A program made the translations under genes and the position numbers. Shown here in pieces: positions 1-6,182 of a stretch of 11,674 bases of DNA. The stretch is from NCBI GenBank assembly GCA_902806375.1, contig CADCWK010000018.1, positions 368 to 12,041 on the forward strand, in the 5' to 3' direction. The notes under the pieces were generated by a model. The model was given only the letters and a program-made list of their open reading frames with translations, was not told where the DNA came from and ran no database searches. How positions within the stretch are numbered: the stretch's first letter is position 1; each line of letters starts with the position of its first letter. The stretch comes from an uncultured Thermomicrobiales bacterium. Lineage in GTDB: Bacteria > Chloroflexota > Chloroflexia > Thermomicrobiales > UBA6265.

Positions 1-61
1 GATCCGTTTCAGACGATGGGTCGATCGCCAGGTCCGCAGCCGGGGGGACAGCGTCGATCAT
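1..61 (-). CDS. Possible N-terminus of an unidentified protein, cut by window edge
   Basis: Reading leftward from the ATG complementary to 59-61, the frame stays open to the window edge (about 20 codons, beginning MIDAVPPADLAIDPSSETD). A GGAG sits 5 bases upstream of the ATG, and most codons end in G or C as in the neighbouring genes. The piece is too short to assign a family. It could equally be chance open sequence, so this is a weak call based only on start context and lack of stops. Confidence 0.3.
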   Translation of the reverse strand, partial: MIDAVPPAADLAIDPSSETD

Positions 62-183
62 GGCATCTCCAGCATAAGGACGCCCGTCAATCGGGCACGG
101 TTCCCTGATTCGCCCGGGCCGCGGGGGCGCTGCGCCCGGCCGCCATGCCCGGCCCGGGGTACCAGTTGGTCGCCGAAAAACGC

Positions 184-218
184 GACAGGCGGCGGAGCAT
201 GTCGCTCCGCCGCCTGTC
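184..218 (-). terminator. Intrinsic terminator of the acidic secreted-protein gene
   Basis: Two perfect 15-base arms (GACAGGCGGCGGAGC and its reverse complement) flank a 5-base loop. Read on the minus strand, the stem is followed by GCG and then TTTTT (complement of AAAAA at 176-180). It lies about 35 bases past the stop codon at 253. This is the only hairpin in the window with a real T-tract. Confidence 0.85.
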
Positions 219-252
219 CGGCCGGACCGGGGTCTGTCCGGCCCGGTCCCGG

Positions 253-1236
253 TTACTCCTCCGGGTTGCCCAGGTTGACCACGATGCCGGTGTCCGGCTG
301 GAAGATGATGCCCTCGACGACGGACTCCTCCGGGAGGACGAAGAAGACCGTCCCCTCGGCCGATTCCCCGCCGGCGAGTCGGCCGTCCTCGAGGACCTCG
401 AGGTCGCTGTCCTCGGCGGGCTCGACACCGTACGCGCTGCCGAAGATCAGCCCCTCGCCGGTCAGGATCGAGAATTCGCCCGGACCGAAGTCGATGCCGT
501 CGTTGGTGATCAGGTTCTCGGCCGAGACCGTCACCGCGATGACCCGCTCGCCCGCGGACGGCGCCGAGTACTCCCCGTAGTCCTCGAACGGATCGACGTA
601 GTCGGCGATCGACACGGCGGCGTACTCGTCGCCCTCGGCCGTGTAGGCTGTGACCTCATCGCCGACCGCCGGCGATGCCGTGCCGCTGACGTCGGCCAGG
701 AGCGTGTAGTAGCTGTAGGCGGTGTAGTAGAGCCCGCCGATCTCGACGCCCTCCGGCAACTGGTAGAAGACCGTGCCGGTGACGCTCTCTCCGCCGAGGA
801 TCTCGTCCGTCGTCAGTTCCTCGACGTCCGAGTCATCGGCGAGGGACAGGAAAGCCTGAGAGACGAGCAGACCCTGGTCGGTGCCCAGCGCGAGGTTGTA
901 GGCCGGGCTGTCCAGCGAGTCGTTCTCGATCAGGTTGGTGATCGTGTACTCGACCGCGATGAAGCGGGTACCGGACTCCGGCGCGGAGAACTCGGAGTAC
1001 TCCTCGAACGGGTCGGTGACGCTCTCGACGGTGATCGTGGCGATCTCCTCGAGCGTCTCCTCATCGTAGATCGTGACCTCGTCGCCGATGACCGGAGCGT
1101 TGCCCCCGGCGGCCGGCGTGCCACTGGACGAGCCGGCATCCGGCGTGGCGTCATCCTGTGCGAACGCTGCCGACGCACTCCCCATCGTCAGAACGAACGC
1201 CAGGGCGATCGCGGCCAGCCGTTGCAGGATCGACAT
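253..1236 (-). CDS. Secreted, highly acidic protein with two tandem DUF4352-like repeats
   Basis: A 327-residue protein with an N-terminal signal peptide (MSILQR, hydrophobic stretch 8-18, likely cleavage after AFA at 26). A short Thr/Pro/Ala/Gly/Ser linker precedes two homologous domains, about residues 50-184 and 191-325. Both repeats show GDEVT near the start, then DPFEEY/DPFEDY, a SAP..G.R.IAV strand, NLI.ND, and GGES..GTVF.. LPE near the end. This pattern resembles the DUF4352/TRF2-like immunoglobulin-type domains of exported proteins, an assignment from pattern and not from a search. No lipobox cysteine is present, so it is probably released or wall-associated. The start is fixed by GGAGGTG 6 bases before the ATG; the frame is open further upstream but that part has no signal peptide. 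The mature part has about 60 Asp/Glu, three Arg and no Lys, His, Cys or Trp. It is transcribed alone. Ligand unknown. Confidence 0.85.
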   Translation of the reverse strand: MSILQRLAAIALAFVLTMGSASAAFAQDDATPDAGSSSGTPAAGGNAPVIGDEVTIYDEETLEEIATITVESVTDPFEEYSEFSAPESGTRFIAVEYTITNLIENDSLDSPAYNLALGTDQGLLVSQAFLSLADDSDVEELTTDEILGGESVTGTVFYQLPEGVEIGGLYYTAYSYYTLLADVSGTASPAVGDEVTAYTAEGDEYAAVSIADYVDPFEDYGEYSAPSAGERVIAVTVSAENLITNDGIDFGPGEFSILTGEGLIFGSAYGVEPAEDSDLEVLEDGRLAGGESAEGTVFFVLPEESVVEGIIFQPDTGIVVNLGNPEE

Positions 1237-1242
1237 CCGTAA

Positions 1243-1249
1243 CACCTCC
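1243..1249 (-). promoter_or_regulatory. Shine-Dalgarno deciding the start at 1236
   Basis: The minus strand reads GGAGGTG, six bases before the ATG at 1236. It selects this start over the upstream in-frame ATG at 1440, which would bury the signal peptide. Confidence 0.85.
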
Positions 1250-1320
1250 ACATAGAGCGGTCTTTGCCCCGGAATGGGCGTCGGGGCCATCCGGCACGTC
1301 GCCGGCGGCCACCGGGCGGC

Positions 1321-1339
1321 GGCCCGCCGTGGGCGGGCC
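1321..1339. other. GC-rich perfect hairpin in intergenic region
   Basis: GGCCCGCC-GTG-GGCGGGCC is a perfect 8-base stem between the PHP gene (stop at 1462) and the acidic-protein gene (start at 1236). A second inverted repeat, GTCCCA/TGGGAC with a 10-base loop, lies at 1434-1455 just past the PHP stop. Neither has a T-tract. They may help end PHP transcription, but this is inference. Confidence 0.35.
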
Positions 1340-1461
1340 AGCGACGATCCTACCCGCCCCGTGGTCGACCTGTCTACGGGTCTCAGCCGGGTTCGGTGTG
1401 GGAGGGGACGCATGGCCACGCGGTGAGCCGATCGTCCCACTGCCCCGTATGGGACACCGTC

Positions 1462-2391
1462 CTAGCCGATCCCGGGACCCCACGCATCCAGCCAGAACGG
1501 GTTGGTCCAGGCCCGTCGCCCGCGCTCGTCGACGACGGTGATCCGGCAGGACTCGCCGGCGAACGCCACGATGGGAAAGCGGGCTTCCGTGACGGTCTCG
1601 CCGGGTTCGGCGTGGACGAACCGGTTCAGGGGCGGGCGACCGGCGGCGTGGATCGACGATGCCGGGGAGCATCGGACGACGACCTGGTCGCCGTCGATCC
1701 CGACGTGCTCGATCGTGGGGCCCTGGGAACTGTAGAACTGGCCGTCCTTGAGCGCCTCCAGCAGGGCCTCCGGTGTCGGCTCGCCGGCCTGGACCATGAC
1801 CCAGCCGCCGAAGTGGTCCGGCCGGCCGTTGAAGTGCGCGTCGTCGGCCGCGTAGCCGAGGATGCGCCGCCCCTCGGTCGTCATCAGGTCGGCCATGTAC
1901 CAGCCATCGCCGCGGTCGGCGTCGGCCTGGTGACCGGTATTGAAGATCTCGATCGCGTGGGCGTCCTCGATCGCCTCCACGTCGCGCATCTTGACGCCGT
2001 ACCAGGCGGGGTGGGCGATCCCGACGAAGGCGCCGGCCGCGATCGCCCGGGCGGCCAGTTCGGGTCCGCTCTCCTGGTCCCCGGTCGGCGGGAAGTCGAG
2101 CGGCAGGCCCACGGCGACGATGTGCCAGTTCTGTCCGTTGTCCAGCGCCGGGGCGTGCAGTTCGGCACCGAAGAGGGTCGTGAAGCCGTCGGTGCGGAAC
2201 TCGGTCGTGTCGCTGACCGGGTAGTCGTACCGCTCGATGAAGTGGTCGGTCAGGGCGAGGAAGTCATACCCCTCGGCCCGGTAGCGGGCGATGACCTCGG
2301 CCGGACTGAGGCGGCCATCGGAGTTGGTCGAGTGACAGTGGATATTGCCGCGGTAGAATCGCCCGCTCCCGTCGAAAGGCAGCCCGAACAC
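1462..2391 (-). CDS. PHP-domain metal-dependent phosphoesterase
   Basis: A 309-residue PHP (polymerase and histidinol phosphatase) protein, full length for stand-alone members. Metal-ligand motifs seen: NIHCHS with H18 and H20, then SDG (D25), the LALTDH segment ending at H50, GAELHA with E77, IAHPAW with H127, and AADDAH with D184 and H186. The family hydrolyses phosphoesters using a cluster of two or three metal ions. The C-terminal third (from about 205) contains FYSSQGP and a beta-rich tail ending in WTNPFWLDAWG, as in CehA/McbA-like PHP proteins. No signal peptide is evident, so it is probably cytosolic. The start is a GTG preceded by AAGGAG six bases upstream; the open frame continues 85 codons further, but that stretch is arginine-rich and overlaps the divergent gene. 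It is divergent from the GNAT gene with about 150 bp between them. The substrate cannot be read from sequence. Confidence 0.88.
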   Translation of the reverse strand: MFGLPFDGSGRFYRGNIHCHSTNSDGRLSPAEVIARYRAEGYDFLALTDHFIERYDYPVSDTTEFRTDGFTTLFGAELHAPALDNGQNWHIVAVGLPLDFPPTGDQESGPELAARAIAAGAFVGIAHPAWYGVKMRDVEAIEDAHAIEIFNTGHQADADRGDGWYMADLMTTEGRRILGYAADDAHFNGRPDHFGGWVMVQAGEPTPEALLEALKDGQFYSSQGPTIEHVGIDGDQVVVRCSPASSIHAAGRPPLNRFVHAEPGETVTEARFPIVAFAGESCRITVVDERGRRAWTNPFWLDAWGPGIG

Positions 2392-2397
2392 GTGATA

Positions 2398-2403
2398 CTC
2401 CTT
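2398..2403 (-). promoter_or_regulatory. Shine-Dalgarno supporting a GTG start for the PHP gene
   Basis: AAGGAG on the minus strand lies six bases before GTG (2391-2389). No ATG lies near the start of the conserved domain, so this site decides the start. Confidence 0.8.
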
Positions 2404-2540
2404 GTGGCGATGGGTGTGGCGTCCGGCCCGTCTCCGGACGATCGATCGCGGTCTGACGGTACACGCTCGCGGCAGTCTGGGCAAATGTTGGCGAACCGCT
2501 AACCGGCGTCGCGAGATCGGGCGAGTGGAGGAGCAGGACG

Positions 2541-3002
2541 GTGCAGGATGGGGATCTGACGATCCGGGTGGCGGTGCGGGCAGACATCCCGGCGATCGTC
2601 GCCCTTTATGCCGACGACGTGCTCGGGGCCGCGCGGGAGACGCCACACGATCTCGGCCGCTATGAGGCAGCCTTCGACCGCATCCTCGCGACCGGCGGCG
2701 TCACCCGGGTGCTGGTCGCCGAGCGCGACGGCGCGATCATCGGAACAATGCAGATGACTGTCCTACCGGGCCTCTCCCACCGCGGGTCCGACCGGGCCCA
2801 GCTCGAAGCTGTCCGCGTTGCCGCCGCCGGTCGGGGTGGTGGGGTTGGGACCATCATGATCCAGTGGGCGATCGCCGAGGCCCGGCGGCGCGGCTGCGGG
2901 ATGATCGAGTTGACCTCCAACCGGCAGCGGGCAGACGCCGCCCGCTTCTACGAGCGGCTCGGCTTCGTCCCGTCCCATACCGGCTTCAAGCTGCCGCTCT
3001 GA
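2541..3002 (+). CDS. GNAT-family N-acetyltransferase
   Basis: A 153-residue single-domain GNAT protein, typical family length, which transfers an acetyl group from acetyl-CoA to an amine. Residues 7-26 (TIRVAVRADIPAIVALYADD) match the usual N-terminal strand and helix. Strand 4 at about 89-95 (EAVRVAA) is followed by the pyrophosphate-binding turn RGGGVG at 98-103. The C-terminal half has IELTSN..R..A..FYERLGF at 122-142, the characteristic final helix and strand. The start is GTG with GGAGGAG seven bases upstream. The gene is transcribed away from the PHP gene and ends at a stem-loop shared with the convergent VOC gene. The acceptor substrate cannot be inferred; members close to this pattern act on small molecules or on protein N-termini. 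Confidence 0.9.
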   Translation: MQDGDLTIRVAVRADIPAIVALYADDVLGAARETPHDLGRYEAAFDRILATGGVTRVLVAERDGAIIGTMQMTVLPGLSHRGSDRAQLEAVRVAAAGRGGGVGTIMIQWAIAEARRRGCGMIELTSNRQRADAARFYERLGFVPSHTGFKLPL

Positions 3003-3026
3003 CTCCCCGCGCCGGTCGCCGGTCAT

Positions 3027-3057
3027 CTGGCTCCCATCCCTGCACGCTGGGAGTCAG
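3027..3057. terminator. Convergent stem-loop between GNAT and VOC genes
   Basis: CTGGCTCCCA and TGGGAGTCAG form a 10-base stem (one G-U or G-T pair) around an 11-base loop. The right arm overlaps the stop codon of the VOC gene (3054-3056), and the left arm starts 25 bases past the GNAT stop. It is nearly symmetrical, so it could serve both directions, although no T-tract is present. Confidence 0.5.
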
Positions 3058-3416
3058 TCCTGCGTCTGGTCGCTCTGGATGACGCAGAACTCGTTGCCAC
3101 CCGGATCGACCATCACGATGTGGTCGTGACCCTCCTCGTATTCCCACGGGATCCTCCGCGCGCCGAGCCCGGTCAGTCGGGTGACCTCGCCCGGCTGGTC
3201 CGCCGTGTACAGGTCGAGGTGGAGGCGGTTGGGGCCATGCTTCGGCTCGAGCGAGCGCTGGAGCGAGACGTTCGACCACCGCCGTCGCGGGTCGGTCAAC
3301 ACCGCGAAGTCGTCACTGGCGTGGCGGACGACATACCCCAGCGCCGCCGTCCAGAAGGCGACGCCCCGCGCGACGTCCGGGGTGTTGATCACGGTCGAGC
3401 CGATGTAGAGCCCCAT
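3054..3416 (-). CDS. VOC-family (glyoxalase/bleomycin-resistance-like) protein
   Basis: A 120-residue vicinal-oxygen-chelate protein, the normal size of a two-module member. Module one starts YIGSTVINTPDVARGVAFWTAA, with LGY at 26-28. The central strand NRLHLDLYTAD carries H66, and the C-terminal PGGNEFCVI carries E109; these are the usual VOC metal-ligand or equivalent positions. The sequence from about 76 (GEVTRLTGLGARR) through the HDHIVMVDPGGNEF strand resembles the 'glyoxalase-like' (Glyoxalase_6) group. The start is an ATG with a GGAGGGAGG tract a few bases upstream. The frame is open for hundreds of bases further upstream, but that region overlaps other genes and loses VOC character. 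It stands alone on the minus strand. Whether it is an enzyme or a small-molecule-binding protein is unknown. Confidence 0.88.
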   Translation of the reverse strand: MGLYIGSTVINTPDVARGVAFWTAALGYVVRHASDDFAVLTDPRRRWSNVSLQRSLEPKHGPNRLHLDLYTADQPGEVTRLTGLGARRIPWEYEEGHDHIVMVDPGGNEFCVIQSDQTQD

Positions 3417-3873
3417 GGGATCCTCCCTCCGCGAGTAGGCGAGTCGCAGCGGTGATGCTCCCGCAAGGCGTCGTCCGCGATGAATAACGCGGTTCGGAGC
3501 CGGCCGGCGGCGAGGGGGATGAAGACCGGTCACTGTCCAATTGACGCGTCGCCGGTGAACCGGGATCGGTGCCCCTCGCCGCGAACACGAGCAGGGCGAT
3601 CCTGCCCGGCGGACCGTCCGCCACGACCGCCAAGGAGAGATGGCCATGCCACTGATCGGTGAGTACGAACCGGGTACGTCCGACTGACCAAGGCGGTGGG
3701 CCAGGCAGTTCGAGCGCCGAAGTGGCGCCGAATCACCGCGTTCGGATCGAAGTCCAAACAGGCGTGTTGGGGATCGTTGGGTTTGGTCGGTCGCGATGCG
3801 TGTCACGGCCGGCGAAGGCCAAGGACCGTCAACGTGGGAATCGTCGGGTGCCGTTCGTCCGTCCAGGTCAGGC
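3417..3873. other. Intergenic region with a gene remnant and a hairpin
   Basis: This 457-bp gap separates the VOC start from the TetR stop. It holds a perfect 7-1-7 palindrome (GGCGGAC-C-GTCCGCC) at 3608-3622, then a good Shine-Dalgarno (AAGGAG, 3632-3637) and the decayed start of a ddn-like gene. Beyond about 3730 I recognise nothing; open frames here show no family motifs. Confidence 0.5.
3646..3726 (+). pseudogene. Decayed 5' fragment of a DDN-type F420-dependent oxidoreductase gene
   Basis: Starting at the ATG, 3646-3714 aligns without gaps to the first 69 bases of the intact ddn-like gene at 5274 (54 of 69 bases identical by hand count). The translation MPLIGEYEPGTSD is followed by TGA at 3685-3687, where the intact gene has TGG (Trp14). 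After the stop, the same frame still shows family-like spacing (ARQFE and a Gly about where the intact protein has ARQQAELFENSGG), then resemblance is lost. An AAGGAG Shine-Dalgarno eight bases upstream is preserved. None of the F420-binding motifs (GAQSGKLRKTP, GGAPKHPVWYHN) is found downstream. I read it as a truncated paralogue, killed by a stop and by loss of its 3' part. Confidence 0.75.
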
Positions 3874-4587
3874 TCAGTTGGCTGCCGCGAGAACCATGTC
3901 GCGTAGAACCGCAGCCGTCTGCTCGAGGGGCGTAATGTCGCGTTGCGCCCGGCTAAGAATGACGGCACCCTCGAGGGCGGCGATGACTGTCGTCGCGACG
4001 GCACGCGCACGAGCGTCTTCGAGACCGTCGGCGAGGAGGGCGCGATGAAATGGCTCGCGCCAGCTCGCGAAGACCTCTTCGGTCCGGGCCAGCAAGGCTG
4101 GATTGTCGCTGTCCTGGACGACCGCGGCCACCGAGCACCCCGATGTGACCTGCGTCTGCACCAGGCCATCTCGCCACATCTCGACGAATCGGTCCAGGAC
4201 CAGGCGACTGCGGGTCCATCCCCGGCTCCCTCCCGACTCGGCTTCAGGAAGCGGGTGGTGATTTCCGATCTCGTTGTCGCCGGTCAGGGAGTCGTCGAGT
4301 TCGGTGCGCACCGTGGCGCCTATCCAGGCGAGTGCCTCCAGCGTGAGTTGCTCCTTCCCTCCGGGAAAGTGATGCTGGATCGACCCGCGAGGGGCGTGGG
4401 CATGATCCGCGACATCCCGCATCCCGGTAGCCTGGAGCCCATCGCGCGCGAGCAGGGCCACTGCGCTACGGATCATTCGGTCCCGGGGCCCCGGCTCATT
4501 CTCGGGTCCACCACTCGATGCACTGGTTTGCCGGGTGATCTGCTCGCTGATGTCCACTCCGTTCACCTTGACTATTACGGTCGTCAT
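3874..4587 (-). CDS. TetR/AcrR-family repressor (LmrA/YxaF-like)
   Basis: A 237-residue one-component regulator. The N-terminal DNA-binding domain spans about 35-82: RDRMIRSAVALLARDGLQATG, then a helix-turn-helix (MRDVADHAHAPRGSIQHHF) and PGGKEQL. The ligand domain has the LmrA/YxaF-type features SGCSVAAVV at 149-157, F..WREPFHRAL, and AALEGAVILSRAQRDITPL near the C-terminus. A 33-residue N-terminal extension precedes the HTH. It is divergent from the SnoaL-like gene with 60 bp between starts, the classic layout for a TetR protein controlling its neighbour and itself. No Shine-Dalgarno precedes the ATG at 4587, and the ATG lies inside one of two operator-like palindromes. The alternative ATG at 4476 also lacks a ribosome-binding site and would clip the domain. 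Inducer unknown. Confidence 0.88.
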   Translation of the reverse strand: MTTVIVKVNGVDISEQITRQTSASSGGPENEPGPRDRMIRSAVALLARDGLQATGMRDVADHAHAPRGSIQHHFPGGKEQLTLEALAWIGATVRTELDDSLTGDNEIGNHHPLPEAESGGSRGWTRSRLVLDRFVEMWRDGLVQTQVTSGCSVAAVVQDSDNPALLARTEEVFASWREPFHRALLADGLEDARARAVATTVIAALEGAVILSRAQRDITPLEQTAAVLRDMVLAAAN

Positions 4588-4597
4588 AGCGCATAGT
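4568..4597 (+). promoter_or_regulatory. Probable promoter of the SnoaL-like gene
   Basis: TTGACT (4568-4573) and CATAGT (4592-4597) are separated by 18 bases, giving a predicted transcription start near 4604. Palindrome 4573-4588 fills the spacer and palindrome 4607-4622 lies just past the start, an arrangement expected for repression by steric hindrance. Confidence 0.5.
4573..4588. promoter_or_regulatory. Operator-like palindrome O1 of the TetR/SnoaL pair
   Basis: TATTAC-GGTC-GTCATA is an inverted repeat with one mismatch in 6-base arms. It matches O2 in architecture and in the right arm. It overlaps the ATG of the TetR gene (4585-4587), so bound repressor would cover its own start region. 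Confidence 0.6.
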
Positions 4598-4606
4598 CAC
4601 GCCAGG

Positions 4607-4622
4607 TATGACAATCGTCATA
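4607..4622. promoter_or_regulatory. Operator-like palindrome O2 of the TetR/SnoaL pair
   Basis: TATGAC-AATC-GTCATA has perfect 6-base arms with a 4-base centre. Its centre is 34 bp from that of O1, and it lies in the predicted 5' untranslated region of the SnoaL-like gene. Two similar sites in a 60-bp divergent gap beside a TetR gene are the likely binding sites of that protein. Confidence 0.7.
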
Positions 4623-4647
4623 CTACATCGAAACCAAGGAGATCGAC

Positions 4648-5103
4648 ATGTCTGGCGACGCGCAGACTCTGCTCGACCGTGAACTGATCAGGGATGTCCG
4701 ATACCAGTTCGGTTGGGCTCTGGACACCCGTGACTGGGACCTGTTCACCTCGCTGTTCACTGAGGAGGTAGATGTTGACCTTCCCGCTTTCGGCGTACCA
4801 GCTGGCACGATGCCTCGTGACACACTCGTTGGGCTGTTTCAGCACGCCTTCCGTCGTAGCACGGAACAGATGAGTACCCAGCAACTCTACGGCAACATGG
4901 TCGTCGACCTTGATGGAGAGACCGCCAACGCCCGTACCTTTCTCGTCGGACACCATCATGTGGCTGGTATGGCAGGTGGGGAGAATGTCGAGCTCCGGGC
5001 CGTCTATCTCGACCGGTTCGTGCGAACCAGCGACGGCTGGAAGATTCACGGGACGGCTCTCCAGGTACAGTCCATCGTGGGTAACGCTGCCATCTTTGCC
5101 TGA
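4648..5103 (+). CDS. SnoaL-like (NTF2-fold) protein, likely target of the adjacent TetR
   Basis: A 151-residue single-domain protein of the SnoaL-like/NTF2 superfamily, an alpha+beta cone fold used by small hydratases, isomerases, cyclases and dehydratases. Seen: the N-terminal helices RELIRDVRYQF and ALDTRDWDLFTSLFTEEVDVD (25-44, the typical 'D.RDWD.F..LFT.D' signature), the pocket strand ARTFLVGHHHV at 95-105 with three consecutive histidines, and the final strands VYLDRFVRTSDGWKI (119-133) and ALQVQSI. The start has AAGGAG six bases upstream. The gene is divergent from a TetR repressor across twin palindromes and precedes a ddn-like oxidoreductase by 170 bp, suggesting an inducible small-molecule conversion. 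The exact reaction cannot be called because this fold is used for many. Confidence 0.85.
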   Translation: MSGDAQTLLDRELIRDVRYQFGWALDTRDWDLFTSLFTEEVDVDLPAFGVPAGTMPRDTLVGLFQHAFRRSTEQMSTQQLYGNMVVDLDGETANARTFLVGHHHVAGMAGGENVELRAVYLDRFVRTSDGWKIHGTALQVQSIVGNAAIFA

Positions 5104-5161
5104 CCACGAGCGACGATCCCCATATCGACGCACGATCCAGGAGGGACCACGACCCTTCCGA

Positions 5162-5176
5162 GGGCAGGCGCTGCCC
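5162..5176. other. Short perfect palindrome between SnoaL-like and ddn-like genes
   Basis: GGGCAG-GCG-CTGCCC forms a 6-base stem with a 3-base loop, 59 bases past the SnoaL-like stop. No T-tract follows. It may be a weak terminator or processing hairpin; the 170-bp gap otherwise shows no convincing promoter. Confidence 0.3.
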
Positions 5177-5273
5177 ATGACTATTCGTTACGCTCATCGA
5201 GACGTCAGTCACGGGCCGCAGATCGTGGTGATCGAACAGGATGCGGCGCAGAATCAAAGGGAGATGACCTGCC

Positions 5274-5726
5274 ATGCCACTGACCGGTGAGTACGAACCG
5301 AGCACATCTGACTGGGCGCGGCAGCAGGCCGAGCTGTTCGAGAACTCGGGCGGCACCAAGGGCACGACGCTGCGGGGGATGCCGATCGTCCTGCTGACCA
5401 CGGTTGGGGCGCAGTCGGGCAAGCTCCGCAAGACGCCACTGATGCGCGTCGAGCATGACGGGGAGTACGCCGTCGTCGCGTCGCTTGGCGGCGCGCCGAA
5501 GCACCCCGTCTGGTACCACAACATGGTCGCGCACCCACACGTCGAGTTGCAGGACGGTCCCGTCCGGCGGGACTACACCGCCCGGGAGGTCACCGGCGAT
5601 GAGAAGGCCGTCTGGTGGGAGCGCTCCGTCGCCGCCTACCCGGATTACGCCGACTACCAGGCCAAGACGACCCGTCAGATCCCGGTCTTCGTCCTGACAC
5701 CTATGGCTGAAGACGCCAACCTCTGA
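5274..5726 (+). CDS. Deazaflavin (F420)-dependent oxidoreductase, DDN/nitroreductase-like
   Basis: A 150-residue protein of the DDN family (F420H2-dependent quinone reductases; the type member is Mycobacterium Ddn), split-barrel fold, full length. Seen: the N-terminal segment TSDWARQQAELFENSGGT (11-28), the cofactor-phosphate-binding stretch VGAQSGKLRKTPLMRV (44-59), ASLGGAPKHPVWYHNMVAHP (69-88), and the C-terminal AYPDYADYQAKTTRQIPVFVL motif (121-141) with conserved tyrosines and Arg134. The family transfers hydride from reduced F420 to quinones, nitroaromatics or other electrophiles, which implies that the host makes F420. An AAGGGAG Shine-Dalgarno lies 11 bases before the ATG, a rather long spacing. 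It follows the SnoaL-like gene on the same strand and may share its regulation, though the gap is 170 bp. A decayed paralogue start lies at 3646. Confidence 0.9.
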   Translation: MPLTGEYEPSTSDWARQQAELFENSGGTKGTTLRGMPIVLLTTVGAQSGKLRKTPLMRVEHDGEYAVVASLGGAPKHPVWYHNMVAHPHVELQDGPVRRDYTAREVTGDEKAVWWERSVAAYPDYADYQAKTTRQIPVFVLTPMAEDANL

Positions 5727-6182
5727 CGACCGGCCCCTGGAACGTGCCTCTAGCTGCCCGCACTGAGTGCAGCGAATCGGCAAGGTGCAAAGAGTCGCTG
5801 TCCCGGGCGGCTATGGCCGGCGTCGATCCATCGTTGGCGGCACTGGTTGTCGCGTTGGGCGACGGGGTTCGCGTGTCGCGATAGCGGCGATACCACACCG
5901 GTAGAGGCCGGCCAGTCGGGAGCACCAGGCGACGTGCCACGCGATCGACGAGTCTGATCCAGGCGGTTTCTCCGACGAGCCGTCTAGGTCCGGGGCGGGC
6001 ACCGTACGCCCACGCGTCCCGGGCAACGAATCGCTCGAACCATGATCTATCCGATGGACCAGGCGACGGACGCATGATCGGACAGGATGAGCCCGGCATT
6101 CTCCGCTCCCCAGCAGCGGAGCGGGCGGGCCAAGCGGGTCGGTGGGCGACGGATGAACCAGAACCACGAGGAGGGCCGGAAG
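5727..6182. other. 456-bp region without a recognised gene
   Basis: No frame on either strand has a credible start plus family motif. The minus strand has a long open frame across about 5811-6070 (segment RSWFERFVARDAWAYGARPG) without a Shine-Dalgarno or recognised domain; it could be a decayed gene. A perfect 7-base inverted repeat (CTCCGCT...AGCGGAG, 7-base loop) at 6101-6121 lies 60 bases before the VOC start and may be in its leader. Confidence 0.4.

Noticed and set aside
145..1242. Long plus-strand open frame opposite the acidic secreted-protein gene
   Set aside because: It is a GC-bias shadow: no family motifs, no ribosome-binding site, Arg/Asp-rich antisense composition. The minus strand has a signal peptide, two repeats, Shine-Dalgarno and terminator.
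1264..2502. 412-codon plus-strand open frame opposite the PHP gene
   Set aside because: The opposite strand contains complete PHP metal-binding motifs with a good GTG start; the plus frame shows no domain and is low-complexity Val/Gly/Asp-rich.
3646..3726. TGA recoding (Sec or Trp) in the ddn-like fragment
   Set aside because: The frame after the TGA soon loses all family motifs, and no SECIS-like structure is evident, so decay is simpler.
3417..4169. N-terminal extension of the VOC frame far upstream of 3416
   Set aside because: It is open only by GC bias, overlaps the TetR gene and ddn remnant, and the VOC domain plus Shine-Dalgarno begin at 3416.
5177..5290. 37-codon open frame (MTIRYAHRDVS...) ending inside the ddn-like gene
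   Set aside because: Weak ribosome-binding site, no recognised family, 17-base overlap with the ddn start in another frame. It could be a leader peptide but nothing specific supports that.
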